A DNA stretch of 64,000 bases from Amycolatopsis pretoriensis (GTDB lineage Bacteria; Actinomycetota; Actinomycetes; Mycobacteriales; Pseudonocardiaceae): assembly GCF_900107925.1 (NCBI RefSeq), contig NZ_FNUJ01000001.1, forward strand, positions 744,001 to 808,000. Reading direction: 5' to 3'. The stretch's first letter is position 1; every line of letters begins with the position of its first letter. Of the stretch, positions 52,653 to 62,852 are shown piece after piece. Both the position numbers and the translations under genes were made by a program. The notes beneath the pieces are model-generated. The model was given only the letters and a program-made list of their open reading frames with translations, was not told the origin of the DNA and ran no database searches.

Positions 52653-54293
52653 GTGGCAGAACCACTCACCGTCGGCGTCGACTTCGGCACGCTGTCGGGT
52701 CGCGCGGTGGTCGTGCGGGTCCGGGACGGGGCCGAGCTCGGCTCCGCGGCTTTCGAGTACCCGCACGGGGTGCTCGACGAGACGCTGCCCGCCACCGGCC
52801 GCGCGCTGCCGCCGGACTGGGCGCTGCAGGTGCCCGCGGACTACGTCGGGGTCCTCCGCAACGCCGTACCGGCGGCGCTGCGGGACGCGGGCGCCGACGC
52901 GGGCGACGTCATCGGCGTCGCCACCGACTTCACCGCGTGCACGATGGTGCCGACGACCGCGGACGGCACGCCGCTGTGCGAGCTGCCCGAGTTCGCGGGC
53001 GACCCGCACGCGTACGTCAAGCTGTGGAAGCACCACTCGGCCCAACCGCAGGCCGACCGGATCAACGAGCTGGCCCGCACCCGCGGCGAGAAGTGGCTGC
53101 CGCGCTACGGCGGGCTGATCTCCTCGGAGTGGGAGTTCGCGAAGGCGCTCCAGCTGCTCGAGGAGGCGCCCGAGGTCTACGCCGCGATGCGGCACTGGGT
53201 CGAGGCGGCCGACTGGATCGTCTGGCAGCTGACCGGCACCTACGTCCGCAACGCCTGCACCGCCGGGTACAAGGGCGTCCTGCAGGACGGCCAGTACCCG
53301 AGCCGCGACTTCCTCCGGGAACTGGCGCCGGAGTTCGAGTCCTTCGTGTCCGACAAGCTCGAGCACCCCCTGGGCCAGCTGGGTTCCCGCGCCGGCTCGC
53401 TGTCCGCCGAGGCCGCGGCATGGACCGGCCTGCCCGAGGGCATCGCCGTCGCCGTCGGCAACGTTGACGCCCACGTGACCGCGCCCGCCGCGAACGCCGT
53501 CGAACCGGGCCAGATGGTCGCGATCATGGGCACGTCGACCTGCCACGTGATGAACGGCGCCGAACTGCGCGAAGTCCCCGGCATGTGCGGGGTCGTCGAC
53601 GGCGGGATCGTCCCCGGGCTCTGGGGCTACGAGGCCGGCCAGAGCGGTGTCGGCGACATCTTCGGCTGGTTCACCGAGCACTTCGCCCCGCACGGCCACG
53701 ACGAGCTGACCCGGCTCGCCGCGCGGCAGGAGATCGGCGAACACGGCCTGGTCGCGCTGGACTGGCACAGCGGCAACCGCTCGGTGCTCGTCGACCACGA
53801 GCTGTCCGGCGTCATCGTCGGCCAGACCCTCGCCACCCGCGCCGAGGACGTCTACCGTGCGCTGCTGGAAGCCACCGCGTTCGGCACCCGCAAGATCATC
53901 GAGACGTTCACCGAGGCCGGGGTGCCGGTCACCGAGCTGATCATCGCCGGCGGGCTGGTGAAGAACGCGCTGCTCATGCAGATCTACGCCGACGTCACCA
54001 ACCTCCCGCTGTCGGTCATCGGCTCCGAGCAGGGCCCCGCGCTCGGCTCGGCCATCCACGCGGCCGTCGCCGCCGGGGCCTACCCGGACATCCGCGCGGC
54101 GGCCGCGGCCATGGGCTCGGTCGAGCGCGCCGTCTACCGGCCGGTGCCCGCCCACGTCGTCGCCTACGACGACCTCTACGCCGAATACACGACGCTGCAC
54201 GACTACTTCGGCCGCGGCGGCAACGATGTCATGCACCGCCTCGCCGCCCGCCGCCGCGCCGTTTCGAAAGCCGTCGCGAAAGGACGGTCCTGA
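52653..54293 (+). CDS. araB: Ribulokinase
   Basis: The 546-residue FGGY-family kinase phosphorylates L-ribulose. The N-terminal ATPase fold starts GVDFGTLSGRAVVV, with ATDFTACTMVPT and KLWKHHSAQPQADRIN typical of AraB. GNVDAHVTAPAANA, MGTSTCHVMN and GLWGYEAGQSGVGDIFGWF are strongly diagnostic. A long AGGAGGGAGAGGA precedes the GTG. Its stop overlaps the epimerase start by one base. Confidence 0.95.
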   Translation: MAEPLTVGVDFGTLSGRAVVVRVRDGAELGSAAFEYPHGVLDETLPATGRALPPDWALQVPADYVGVLRNAVPAALRDAGADAGDVIGVATDFTACTMVPTTADGTPLCELPEFAGDPHAYVKLWKHHSAQPQADRINELARTRGEKWLPRYGGLISSEWEFAKALQLLEEAPEVYAAMRHWVEAADWIVWQLTGTYVRNACTAGYKGVLQDGQYPSRDFLRELAPEFESFVSDKLEHPLGQLGSRAGSLSAEAAAWTGLPEGIAVAVGNVDAHVTAPAANAVEPGQMVAIMGTSTCHVMNGAELREVPGMCGVVDGGIVPGLWGYEAGQSGVGDIFGWFTEHFAPHGHDELTRLAARQEIGEHGLVALDWHSGNRSVLVDHELSGVIVGQTLATRAEDVYRALLEATAFGTRKIIETFTEAGVPVTELIIAGGLVKNALLMQIYADVTNLPLSVIGSEQGPALGSAIHAAVAAGAYPDIRAAAAAMGSVERAVYRPVPAHVVAYDDLYAEYTTLHDYFGRGGNDVMHRLAARRRAVSKAVAKGRS

Positions 54294-54970
54294 TGTCGCT
54301 GACCGACGAAGTCCTCGACACCGTCGCGGAACTGCGCGAGACCGTGGCGAACCTGCACGGCGAGCTGACCCGCAACGCACTCGTCATCTGGACCGCCGGC
54401 AACGTCTCGGCACGGGTCCCCGGCCGCGAGCTGATGGTCATCAAGCCCTCGGGCGTCTCCTACGACGACCTGTCCGCCGACACCATGGTCGTCACCGACC
54501 TGCACGGCGAACTCGTCCACGGTGAGCTCGCGCCGTCGTCCGACACCGCCGCGCACGCCTACGTCTACCGGCACATGCCCGAGATCGGCGGCGTCGTCCA
54601 CACGCACTCGACGTACGCGACGGCGTGGGCCGCGCGCGGCGAGCCGATCCCGTGCGTGCTCACGATGATCGCCGACGAGTTCGGCGGTCCCGTGCCGGTC
54701 GGGCCGTTCGCCCTGATCGGCGACGACTCCATCGGTCGCGGGATCGTCGAGACGCTGCGCGCGAGCCGGTCGCCGGCCGTGCTGATGCGCAACCACGGCC
54801 CGTTCACCGTCGGCCGCACGGCGCGTGCCGCGGTCAAGGCCGCGGTGATGGTCGAGGACGTGGCCCGCACCGTCCACAAGGCCTTCGAGCTGGGCACGCC
54901 CGAACCCCTGCCGCCCGAGGACGTCGACCGGCTCTACGCCCGGTACCAGAACGTCTACGGCCAGCACTGA
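54293..54970 (+). CDS. araD: L-ribulose-5-phosphate 4-epimerase
   Basis: This 225-residue class II aldolase-like enzyme makes D-xylulose 5-phosphate. Zinc ligands are the two His of VVHTHSTYA and the His of [27 protein letters not shown] and the APSSDTAAH loop bind the phosphate and catalyse. The ATG overlaps the araB stop. The order araB-araD-araA differs from the enteric BAD order but is common in actinobacteria. Confidence 0.93.
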   Translation: MSLTDEVLDTVAELRETVANLHGELTRNALVIWTAGNVSARVPGRELMVIKPSGVSYDDLSADTMVVTDLHGELVHGELAPSSDTAAHAYVYRHMPEIGGVVHTHSTYATAWAARGEPIPCVLTMIADEFGGPVPVGPFALIGDDSIGRGIVETLRASRSPAVLMRNHGPFTVGRTARAAVKAAVMVEDVARTVHKAFELGTPEPLPPEDVDRLYARYQNVYGQH

Positions 54971-54984
54971 TTTCAAGGAGAACG

Positions 54985-56484
54985 ATGACCCGCGCGTCGA
55001 AACCCCAGCTCTGGTTCCTCACCGGGAGCCAGGCCCTCTACGGCGAGGAGACCCTCGAACAGGTCGCCGGCCAGTCCCTGCGCATCCAGCAGCTGCTGGC
55101 CGCCTCCGGCGGGCTCCCGGCCGAGATCGTCGGCAAGCCGGTGCTGACCGAGTCCGCGTCCATCCGGCGCGTGCTGCAGGAAGCCAACGCCGACGCGGCC
55201 TGCGTCGGCGTGATCGCGTGGATGCACACCTTCTCGCCCGCGAAGATGTGGATCACCGGGCTGGACGCGCTGCGCAAGCCGCTGCTGCACCTGCACACCC
55301 AGCTCAACGAGGCCCTGCCGTGGTCCACCATCGACATGGACTTCATGAACCTCAACCAGGCCGCCCACGGCGACCGCGAGTTCGGGTTCATCCAGACCCG
55401 CCTGGGCGTCCCGCGCAAGACCGTCGCCGGCCACGTGTCGGACCCGGCCGTCGTCGCGCGGATCGACGCGTGGGCGCGCGCGGCGATCGGCGCCGACCAC
55501 CTGCGGAACCTGCGGCTGGCCCGCTTCGGCGACAACATGCGCGACGTCGCCGTCACCGAAGGGGACAAGGTCGAGGCCGAGCTGCGGTTCGGCGTCTCGG
55601 TCAACACGTACGGCGTGAACGACCTGGTCGAGGTCGTTGACGCGGTGCCGGATGTGGACTCGCTCGTCGCGCAGTACGCCGAGGACTACGACGTCGTCCC
55701 GGAGCTGGCGGCCGGGGGAGCGCGGCACGAATCCCTGCGCTACGCGGCGAAGATCGAGGCCGGACTCCGAAAATTCCTCAGCGACGGCGGGTTCGGCGCG
55801 TTCACCACGAACTTCGAGGACCTCGGCGGCCTGCGCCAGCTGCCCGGCCTGGCCGTGCAGCGGCTGATGGCCGACGGCTACGGCTTCGGCGGCGAGGGCG
55901 ACTGGAAGACCTCGGCGCTGCTCGCCGCGGTCAAGGCCATGGGGGTCGGCGCCGAGCGCGGCACGTCCTTCATGGAGGACTACACCTACCACTTCGGGCC
56001 GGGCACGCCGAAGATCCTCGGCGCCCACATGCTGGAGGTCTGCCCGAGCATCGCCGCCGCGAAGCCGTCGTGCGAGATCCACGCGCTGGGCATCGGCGGC
56101 CGGGAAGACCCGGTCCGGCTGGTGTTCGACGCGGCCCCCGGCCCCGGCGTCACCCTCGGCCTGGTCGACCTCGGCGACCGGTTCCGCCTGGTGGCCAACG
56201 AGATCGAGGTCGTCGCGCCGGACGAGCCGCTGCCGAACCTGCCGGTGGCGCGCGCGGTCTGGGAGCCGGCGCCGTCGCTGTCGACGTCGGCCGAGTCGTG
56301 GATCACCGCGGGCGGCCCGCACCACACCGTGCTGACCCAGGCCGTCGGCACCGAGACGCTGCGCGACTTCGCGAACCTGCTCGGCGTCGAGCTGCTCATG
56401 ATCGACAAGGAAACCACCCCGCACGGCTTCGCCGACCGCATCCGCTGGAACCAGGCGTACCACCGGCTCGCACAGGGCTTCTGA
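54985..56484 (+). CDS. araA: L-arabinose isomerase
   Basis: The 499-residue enzyme converts L-arabinose to L-ribulose. It begins with [18 protein letters not shown], a hallmark of AraA. Catalytic glutamates are in [10 protein letters not shown] and [11 protein letters not shown], and the metal-binding His residues in the latter and in the C-terminal region are present. CAAGGAG precedes the ATG. It lies 14 bp after araD. The length fits the family. Confidence 0.96.
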   Translation: MTRASKPQLWFLTGSQALYGEETLEQVAGQSLRIQQLLAASGGLPAEIVGKPVLTESASIRRVLQEANADAACVGVIAWMHTFSPAKMWITGLDALRKPLLHLHTQLNEALPWSTIDMDFMNLNQAAHGDREFGFIQTRLGVPRKTVAGHVSDPAVVARIDAWARAAIGADHLRNLRLARFGDNMRDVAVTEGDKVEAELRFGVSVNTYGVNDLVEVVDAVPDVDSLVAQYAEDYDVVPELAAGGARHESLRYAAKIEAGLRKFLSDGGFGAFTTNFEDLGGLRQLPGLAVQRLMADGYGFGGEGDWKTSALLAAVKAMGVGAERGTSFMEDYTYHFGPGTPKILGAHMLEVCPSIAAAKPSCEIHALGIGGREDPVRLVFDAAPGPGVTLGLVDLGDRFRLVANEIEVVAPDEPLPNLPVARAVWEPAPSLSTSAESWITAGGPHHTVLTQAVGTETLRDFANLLGVELLMIDKETTPHGFADRIRWNQAYHRLAQGF

Positions 56485-56501
56485 GAAAGGAAGAAGGAAC
56501 A

Positions 56502-57608
56502 ATGAAGTTCACCAGAGGAATCGCGGCGCTCGCGGCCGCGGGGCTCGTGCTCACGCTGTCGGCGTGCGGCTCGAGCCAGAAGACCGCCGACCAGGCGGCC
56601 GCGCCCGGTACCGCGAGCGCGGCGGGCGCACTGGTCGGCGTCACGATGCCGACGAAGTCGTCGGAGCGCTGGATCCACGACGGCGACAACATCAAGTCGG
56701 CGCTGGAGAAGCTCGGGTACAAGGTCGACCTGCAGTACGCCGAGAACGACATCCCCACCCAGGTGAACCAGATCGAGAACCAGATCACCAAGGGCGCCAA
56801 GCTGCTGGTCATCGCCTCGATCGACGGCACCGCCATCACCACCCAGCTGCAGGAGGCGGCCGACAAGAAGATCCCGGTCATCGCCTACGACCGGCTGATC
56901 CGCAACTCGCCGAACGTCGACTACTACGCCACCTTCGACAACTTCAAGGTCGGCGTCGAGCAGGCGAACTCGCTGGTCAAGGGCCTGGGCACCGGCCCGG
57001 GACCGTTCAACATCGAGCTGTTCGCCGGCTCGCCGGACGACAACAACGCCACGTTCTTCTTCAACGGCGCGATGTCCGTCCTCAAGCCGCTGATGGACAG
57101 CGGCAAGCTGGTCGTCAAGAGCGGGCAGACCGACTTCGCCCGCGCGGCCATCCTGCGCTGGGACCCGGCCACCGCCCAGCGGCGCATGGAGGACCTGCTC
57201 ACCAAGACCTACACCGGCGGCGCGAAGGTCGCGGGCGTGCTTTCGCCGTACGACGGCCTGTCGATCGGCATCCTCTCGGCGCTGAAGAGCAACGGCTACG
57301 GCACCGCCGGCCAGCCGTACGCGATCGTCACCGGGCAGGACGCCGAGGTCGCCTCGGTCAAGTCGATCATCGCCGGTGAGCAGTACTCGACGGTCTTCAA
57401 GGACACCCGCATCCTCGCCGACACGACGGTGAAGATGGCCGACGCGGTGCTCAAGGGCGGCAAGCCCGAGGTCAACAACACCACCGACTACGACAACGGC
57501 AAGAAGGTCGTCCCGTCCTTCCTGCTGCAGCCGGTGACCGTGGACAAGGCCAACTACCAGAAGGAACTGGTCGACTCGGGCTACTACACGGCAGGTCAGC
57601 TGAAATGA
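56502..57608 (+). CDS. Monosaccharide-binding lipoprotein, ChvE/XylF-type
   Basis: A 368-residue lipoprotein (lipobox LSAC near residue 22). The mature protein belongs to the ChvE/XylF group: [87 protein letters not shown]. ChvE binds several pyranoses including L-arabinose, galactose and xylose. AAGAAGGAAC precedes the ATG. The gene is 17 bp after araA, so this second receptor is part of the arabinose unit. Confidence 0.88.
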   Translation: MKFTRGIAALAAAGLVLTLSACGSSQKTADQAAAPGTASAAGALVGVTMPTKSSERWIHDGDNIKSALEKLGYKVDLQYAENDIPTQVNQIENQITKGAKLLVIASIDGTAITTQLQEAADKKIPVIAYDRLIRNSPNVDYYATFDNFKVGVEQANSLVKGLGTGPGPFNIELFAGSPDDNNATFFFNGAMSVLKPLMDSGKLVVKSGQTDFARAAILRWDPATAQRRMEDLLTKTYTGGAKVAGVLSPYDGLSIGILSALKSNGYGTAGQPYAIVTGQDAEVASVKSIIAGEQYSTVFKDTRILADTTVKMADAVLKGGKPEVNNTTDYDNGKKVVPSFLLQPVTVDKANYQKELVDSGYYTAGQLK

Positions 57609-59125
57609 CCGAACTGCTCGGCATGCGCGGGATCACCAAGACCTTCCCCGGGGTCAAGGCGCTGTCGGACGTCACCCTTTCCGTGCGCCAAGGGGAGATC
57701 CACGCGATCTGCGGGGAGAACGGCGCCGGGAAGTCCACCCTGATGAAGGTGCTCTCCGGCGTCTACCCCCACGGGACCTACGACGGCGAGATCACCTTCG
57801 ACGGGCAGCGGTGCGAGTTCGGGTCGGTGCGCGACAGCGAGCGGCGCGGGATCGTGATCATCCACCAGGAACTCGCGCTGTGCGGCCAGTTGTCGATCGC
57901 GGAGAACATCTTCCTCGGCAACGAACAGCAGAAGCGGGGCTGGATCGACTGGAACCGCACCAACCACGAGGCCGGCGCGCTGCTCAAGCGCGTCGGCCTC
58001 GCCGAAAACGCGACCCGCGCGGTGCAGGAGCTCGGCGTCGGCAAACAGCAGCTCGTCGAGATCGCCAAAGCCCTGTCCAAGGAGGTGAAGCTGCTCATCC
58101 TCGACGAGCCCACCGCGGCGCTCAACGACGACGACTCGGCTCACCTGCTCGACCTGCTGCGCGGGCTGCGCGACGAGGGCGTCACCTGCGTGATCATCTC
58201 GCACAAGCTGGGCGAGGTGACCGCGATCGCGGACACCGTCACGATCCTGCGGGACGGCAAGACGATCGAGACCCTCGAAGCGGCGGGGCTGACCGAGGAA
58301 CGGATCATCACCGGCATGGTCGGGCGCGACCTCGAGCACCGGTTCCCGCCCCGGGAGCCGGACATCGGCGAAGAGGTGCTGCGGATCGAGGACTGGACGG
58401 TGCACAGCCCGAGCCAGGCCGGCCGAGTCGTCGTCGAAAACGCGTCGCTCTCCCTGCGGCGCGGGGAGATCGTCGGCCTCGCCGGGCTGATGGGCGCGGG
58501 CCGGACCGAGCTCGCGATGAGCGTGTTCGGCCGGTCCTACGGCAAGGACATCTCCGGGCGGATCCTCAAGGACGGCAAGGAGATCGACGTCCGTTCGGTG
58601 CAGGACGCCGTCCGCCACGGCATCGCCTACGCCACCGAAGACCGGAAGCGCTACGGGCTCAACCTGATCGAGGACATCCAGCGCAACGTGTCCGCGGCCG
58701 GGCTGGGCAAGCTGGCGAAGCGGGGGTGGGTGAACGAGCACGCCGAGCACGACACGGCCGCCCGCTACCGCCGCGACCTGCGGATCAAGGCGCCGTCCGT
58801 GCGCAGCGTCACCGGGAAGCTCTCCGGCGGCAACCAGCAGAAGGTCGTGCTGGCCAAGTGGATCTTCACCGACCCGGACGTGCTGATCCTCGACGAGCCG
58901 ACCCGCGGCATCGACGTCGGCGCCAAGTTCGAGATCTACACGATCATCAACGAGCTGGCCGCGCAGGGGAAGGCCGTGCTGGTCATCTCCTCCGAGCTGC
59001 CGGAGCTGCTCGGGCTCTGCGACCGGATCTACGCGCTCTCGGCCGGACGGATCACCGGCGAGGCGACCCGCGAACAAGCCACCCAGGAACTGCTCATGCA
59101 GTACATGACCAAGGAACGGCAATGA
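57605..59125 (+). CDS. Sugar ABC transporter ATPase, GguA/MmsA-type
   Basis: The 506-residue double-domain ATPase has Walker [17 protein letters not shown], signature [16 protein letters not shown] and Walker [13 protein letters not shown] in the first half. The second half has [14 protein letters not shown] and [26 protein letters not shown] between the halves is characteristic of the GguA/MmsA/XylG group. It overlaps the receptor stop and the permease start by four bases each. Confidence 0.9.
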   Translation: MTELLGMRGITKTFPGVKALSDVTLSVRQGEIHAICGENGAGKSTLMKVLSGVYPHGTYDGEITFDGQRCEFGSVRDSERRGIVIIHQELALCGQLSIAENIFLGNEQQKRGWIDWNRTNHEAGALLKRVGLAENATRAVQELGVGKQQLVEIAKALSKEVKLLILDEPTAALNDDDSAHLLDLLRGLRDEGVTCVIISHKLGEVTAIADTVTILRDGKTIETLEAAGLTEERIITGMVGRDLEHRFPPREPDIGEEVLRIEDWTVHSPSQAGRVVVENASLSLRRGEIVGLAGLMGAGRTELAMSVFGRSYGKDISGRILKDGKEIDVRSVQDAVRHGIAYATEDRKRYGLNLIEDIQRNVSAAGLGKLAKRGWVNEHAEHDTAARYRRDLRIKAPSVRSVTGKLSGGNQQKVVLAKWIFTDPDVLILDEPTRGIDVGAKFEIYTIINELAAQGKAVLVISSELPELLGLCDRIYALSAGRITGEATREQATQELLMQYMTKERQ

Positions 59126-60342
59126 CCACGACCGAAGCGCGGCCCGCCGCGCCCCCGGCCGAGCGCTCCGCCCGGCGGATCTCGATCAACCCGCGCCAGA
59201 GCGGTATCTACGTCGCGTTCGCGCTGATCGTGGTGCTGTTCGAGGTGCTCACCGGCGGCGCGCTGCTGGAACCGCAGAACATCTCCAACATCATCGTGCA
59301 GAACAGCTACGTGCTGATCCTCGCGATCGGGATGATCCTGGTGATCATCTCCGGGCACATCGACCTCTCGGCGGGGTCGGTCGTGGCGATGACCGGCGCG
59401 GTGTCGGCGGTGCTGATGGTGAACTGGCAGCTGCCGTGGTTCTGGGCGGTGCTGATCACCCTCGTCGTCGGCGCGGTGATCGGCGCGTGGCAGGGCTACT
59501 GGGTCGCCTACTTCGGCATCCCGGCGTTCATCGTGACGCTGGCCGGGATGCTGGCGTTCCGGGCGCTGACCCTGACGGTGCTGGGCAACCAGGGCATCGG
59601 CCCGTTCCCGGACGCCATCCGCACGCTGTCCAACGGCTTCACCGACGGCTACCTCGGCAACATCGGCCTCGGGCCGCTCGGCGGCGCCGACCTCGTGTCG
59701 CTGCTCGCCGGCGTCGCGGCGGTGGCCGGGATCGCGTTCACGCAGTGGCGCAAGCGCGCGGGGCGGCTCGGCTACGGCCAGGACGTCGACCCGTTCCCGG
59801 TGTTCGTGCTGAAGATCGTCGGCATCGCCGTGCTGGTCCTCGCGCTGGTCGTGCAGCTCGCGCGGTTCAAGAACCTGCCGTGGGTGCTGATCCTGCTGGC
59901 GGTGCTGGTGCTCGGCTACTCGCTGGTGGCCGGGAAGTCGGTGTTCGGCCGGCACATCTACGCCGTGGGCGGCAACCTGCAGGCCGCGACGCTCTCGGGC
60001 GTCAAGGTCAAGTCGGTGACGTTCTGGATCTTCGTCAACATGGGCGTCCTGGCGGCGCTGGCCGGGATCATCTTCGCCGGCCGGCTCAACCAGGCCGGCC
60101 CGACGGCGGGCGTCAACTTCGAGCTGGACGCGATCGCGGCGGCGTTCATCGGCGGCGCGGCGGTCCAGGGCGGTGTCGGCAAGGTGGTCGGCGCGATCAC
60201 CGGTGGCCTGATCATGGCGGTGATCAACAACGGGATGTCCCTGATCGGCGCGCCGAGCGAGCGGGTGATGCTCGTGAAGGGCGTCGTGCTGCTGGCGGCC
60301 GTGGCCTACGACATTTGGACGAAACGCCGCGCGGCTTCCTGA
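59122..60342 (+). CDS. Sugar ABC transporter permease, GguB/MmsB-type
   Basis: The 406-residue permease has 10-12 helices, [38 protein letters not shown] and [17 protein letters not shown]. The length over 390 residues and the cytoplasmic [11 protein letters not shown] segment separate the GguB/XylH group from the shorter RbsC type. It works as a homodimer in that group, matching the single permease gene here. A strong terminator follows. Confidence 0.9.
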   Translation: MTTTEARPAAPPAERSARRISINPRQSGIYVAFALIVVLFEVLTGGALLEPQNISNIIVQNSYVLILAIGMILVIISGHIDLSAGSVVAMTGAVSAVLMVNWQLPWFWAVLITLVVGAVIGAWQGYWVAYFGIPAFIVTLAGMLAFRALTLTVLGNQGIGPFPDAIRTLSNGFTDGYLGNIGLGPLGGADLVSLLAGVAAVAGIAFTQWRKRAGRLGYGQDVDPFPVFVLKIVGIAVLVLALVVQLARFKNLPWVLILLAVLVLGYSLVAGKSVFGRHIYAVGGNLQAATLSGVKVKSVTFWIFVNMGVLAALAGIIFAGRLNQAGPTAGVNFELDAIAAAFIGGAAVQGGVGKVVGAITGGLIMAVINNGMSLIGAPSERVMLVKGVVLLAAVAYDIWTKRRAAS

Positions 60343-60353
60343 GTCCCGGCATC

Positions 60354-60395
60354 GAAAGGGGCTTTCCCGTTCGACGGGAAAGCCCCTTTCTTTTT
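60354..60395 (+). terminator. Strong terminator of the arabinose unit
   Basis: A 17-bp perfect stem (starting GAAAGGGGCTTTCCCGT) with a TCG loop is followed by TTTTT, 11 bases after the permease stop. It is the strongest terminator in the window. Confidence 0.95.
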
Positions 60396-60477
60396 CGAAG
60401 TTCTCGAATTGCTTGACCGGGTGGTAACGGGACGTTCATAGTGCTGGTGAATCCCTCACCAGTGGAGGACCTCCCTC

Positions 60478-61170
60478 ATGCGCAATGGCGTGCGTTTCCT
60501 CGTGGTTTCCTTGACCGTGGCTGCGTCTGTGGCCGCCTCGGCCGGTGTCGCTTCGGCGGCGACCTGGTCGTCCACGGACAAATGGGCGACCTGGTCCAAC
60601 GGCGGTTACACCGTCCGCAACGACGTCTGGGGCAGCGGTGCCGGCCCGCAGACCATCTGGGCGAATTCGTATTCCAACTGGGGTGTCTGGTCGAATCAGC
60701 CGAACACCGGCGGCGTGAAGTCGTACCCGCATTCGGCGAAGAACGTCGGCAAGAAGCTGAGCGCGCTCGGGAAGGTGTCCAGCAGTTTCAACGTCACCCG
60801 CCCGGGTGGTGGCGCCTACGAGACGGCGTACGACATCTGGGCGGACAACAACGCCTACGAGACGATGCTGTGGCTGAACAAGCAGGGCGCGGTCGGCCCG
60901 CTCGGCAGCAAGCAGACCACCGTTTCCGTCGGCGGCCACACCTGGGACGTCTACAAAGGGTCGAACGGCTCGAACGCGGTGTTCTCGTTCGTCCGGACGT
61001 CGAACACCGACGCGGGCACGGTCGACGTCCTGGCGGTCCTGAACTGGATCCGCGCCCGCGGCTGGTTCGGCGACGTGACGCTCGGCGAAGTCCAGTTCGG
61101 CTTCGAGATCACCTCGTCCGCCGGGGGACTGGACTTCGCCGCGAACAGCTACTCCGTCACCGCGTCCTGA
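60478..61170 (+). CDS. Secreted GH12 endo-beta-1,4-glucanase/xyloglucanase
   Basis: This 230-residue enzyme has a signal peptide (VRFLVVSLTVAASVAASAGV, cleavage near ASA-AT). The compact jelly roll has GH12 features: NDVWGSGAGPQTIW, AYDIWADNNAYETMLWLNK with nucleophile E128, and VQFGFEITSS with acid/base E210. There is no cellulose-binding module. GGAGG precedes the ATG. The end lies 1 bp from the stop of the convergent DUF1996 gene. Cellulose or xyloglucan is the expected substrate. Confidence 0.88.
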   Translation: MRNGVRFLVVSLTVAASVAASAGVASAATWSSTDKWATWSNGGYTVRNDVWGSGAGPQTIWANSYSNWGVWSNQPNTGGVKSYPHSAKNVGKKLSALGKVSSSFNVTRPGGGAYETAYDIWADNNAYETMLWLNKQGAVGPLGSKQTTVSVGGHTWDVYKGSNGSNAVFSFVRTSNTDAGTVDVLAVLNWIRARGWFGDVTLGEVQFGFEITSSAGGLDFAANSYSVTAS

Positions 61171-61171
61171 C

Positions 61172-62611
61172 CTACTGGGTGCAGCGCTTGCCGGTGTTGA
61201 TGCAGTTGACCACCTGGTTCATCAGCCGCTGGCCCATGACGTTGGCGAAGTCGTCGTGGTCCGATCGGGGGTTGTGGCTCTCCTGCGGGAAGGCGTCCAC
61301 TTTGTACTGACCCTTCACCTGGATGTCGTGCGGGATGTCGTAGACCAGCTTGATGACCAGCTGCGGCACGTTCTTGAAGCCCTGCGGGCACTTGCCCCGC
61401 TGGTCGGCGAACACGATGTGCGTGCGGTGGTTGGCGCTGTCGATGTTCTTGCCGTCCCAGCAGTTCGGGAAGGCGTGGATCCGTTCGACCCGGCTGCCCT
61501 GCGGGCAGATCGGGTAGTGGTCGGTGAGCCGGTCCTCGAAGCCCGTGCACGTCCAGCTGGGCCGGGCGTTGGCCGGGCCGTTGGTGCTCTGCTTGGCGTC
61601 GCCGTAGAGGATGCGGAGGAACTGCGGCATCGCGACGACCTTGTTCGCGCCGCCGCTGGTGAACGTGATCGTCGCCGAGCGGACGCGCTGGATCTCGCCG
61701 TCGTTGCCGGCCACTTCGTTCTGGTCGTTGACGCCGGGGAGCTCGCCCGCCTGGCCGGTGCCGTTCTGGCCGCCGTTGTCGAGCCCGCCCTGGCCGTTCT
61801 GCTTGAGCACGCAGGCCGCGAGCCCGCCGAGGTCGGTGGGTTTCGTGGCGCGGCGGCCGATCGCGATGGCGATCCGGTCGATCGTGGCCGCGCGCTTGTC
61901 CTTGAGCGGGCCGACGACGGCGTTCTGGACGTCCTGCGGCGTCTTCAGGTCGCCCTTCGCGATCCGGGCGTTCGCCTCGTCGATCTGCTTGTCGAGCAGG
62001 TCGAGGTTGCGGTTCACCTCGTCCATGGCCTGGTCCGGGACATCGGGGAGCTTGCTCGCGACGTCGGGGCAGTCGACCTGGGTGCTCGCCTTGTCCTTCG
62101 CGCTGCCGGCGCGGTCGGGCTGGGTCGCGGGCGGGTTTTCGTCCTCTTCGCCGGTGTCGATGCGCACGACCGGCCAGAAGTAGGCGGACTTGTCGCCGTT
62201 CTTGCACGTGGTCCCGGCCTTGGCCAGGCTCTTGTTGTTCGAATCGGCGTTCGTCGACAGGTTGCCGACGTAGTCGTGCAGGTGCTGCGCGCCGTTCTTG
62301 ATGCCCGGCTGGGCGATGAAGTTGTCCGGGTTGAAGTGCTGGTTCTCGTTGCGCCCGCAGTCCACGGTGAACGTGCCACGCGCGCCCTTCTGCTGCTGCG
62401 CCTTGTTCACGTTAACACCACTCGGCACCTTGGCGATGTCGAGAAAGAACGACGCGTCCGCGGGGTCGGCGCTTGCTTCGCCGGTGCGCCCGGCCGTCGT
62501 CGCGACGACGATGCCGCCGACCGCGAGCGCGAGGGCGAGGCCGCCGGTCGCGATCTTGGTGCGGCGGGTGATGCGATGTCTGCCCGTGGCGGGGGAAGTT
62601 TTCCGGGGCAT
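61172..62611 (-). CDS. Secreted DUF1996-domain protein, copy 2
   Basis: The 479-residue paralog of the protein at 11007-12440 shares the basic N terminus (GRHRITRRTKIATGGLAL), export segment and all His/Asp/Cys blocks: CGRNENQHFNPDNF, QHLHDYVGN, CWDGKNIDSANHRTHIVF and SDHDDFANVMGQ. The middle (about residues 155-275) has diverged. ATG at 62611 follows AAGAAGG; GTG at 62617 is an alternative. The His/Asp clusters could hold a metal. Function unknown in bacteria; fungal members often accompany biomass-degrading enzymes, and here a GH12 gene is adjacent. Confidence 0.82.
   Translation of the reverse strand: MPRKTSPATGRHRITRRTKIATGGLALALAVGGIVVATTAGRTGEASADPADASFFLDIAKVPSGVNVNKAQQQKGARGTFTVDCGRNENQHFNPDNFIAQPGIKNGAQHLHDYVGNLSTNADSNNKSLAKAGTTCKNGDKSAYFWPVVRIDTGEEDENPPATQPDRAGSAKDKASTQVDCPDVASKLPDVPDQAMDEVNRNLDLLDKQIDEANARIAKGDLKTPQDVQNAVVGPLKDKRAATIDRIAIAIGRRATKPTDLGGLAACVLKQNGQGGLDNGGQNGTGQAGELPGVNDQNEVAGNDGEIQRVRSATITFTSGGANKVVAMPQFLRILYGDAKQSTNGPANARPSWTCTGFEDRLTDHYPICPQGSRVERIHAFPNCWDGKNIDSANHRTHIVFADQRGKCPQGFKNVPQLVIKLVYDIPHDIQVKGQYKVDAFPQESHNPRSDHDDFANVMGQRLMNQVVNCINTGKRCTQ
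62404..62417. promoter_or_regulatory. LacI-operator-like palindrome inside DUF1996 copy 2
   Basis: TGTTCACGTTAACA lies about 195 bp inside the coding region. It differs from the LacI consensus in one arm base and keeps the CG centre. The gene uses uncommon codons here (AGT GGT GTT), which may preserve the site. Copy 1 lacks it. A chance match is possible. Confidence 0.35.
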
Positions 62612-62781
62612 GGTCACCTTCTTCGGTTTTTCCGGGCACGACTGGGAAAGCTGCGTGCCCGAGGGGAGACGCGCGGAACCCGGGGGAGTGCCACCGCGGG
62701 CGCGGGAATCGGGGAACCGCGCCCGGTGTCACTGGTTCCGGCACTGGCTGAAACGGCCCCGGAAGCGGGCCGGTTCAGCGC

Positions 62782-62805
62782 GTTATCGTTTCGTTATTTA
62801 TGGAA
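62782..62805 (-). promoter_or_regulatory. Conserved upstream motif of DUF1996 copy 2
   Basis: GTTATCGTT followed by TCGTTATTTATGGAA lies 170 bp before the start of copy 2 and matches the motif 171 bp before copy 1. It is the most A/T-rich spot in the divergent gap. Confidence 0.5.
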
Positions 62806-62830
62806 AGTGAAGGAAGTTCACGTCTACTCG

Positions 62831-62844
62831 TGTGATCGTTAACA
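62831..62844. promoter_or_regulatory. LacI-operator-like palindrome at the start of the truncated LacI gene
   Basis: TGTGATCGTTAACA keeps the CG centre and one full TAACA arm of the operators at 28685, 43043 and 44217. It lies 9 bp before the ATG at 62853 and would overlap the coding start if GTG at 62832 were used. Confidence 0.5.
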
Positions 62845-62852
62845 TCCAGGCC

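Noticed and set aside
48396..54380. 1994-codon open frame antisense to GH51 and araB
   Set aside because: Striking length, but it mirrors the Gly/Ala/Thr-rich LamG coding and shows no domain, signal or start context. It is a shadow.
62612..62852. Missing helix-turn-helix of the third LacI in another frame
   Set aside because: All frames upstream were read; none shows the ADVA..VS..TVSR pattern, so a simple frameshift does not explain the truncation.
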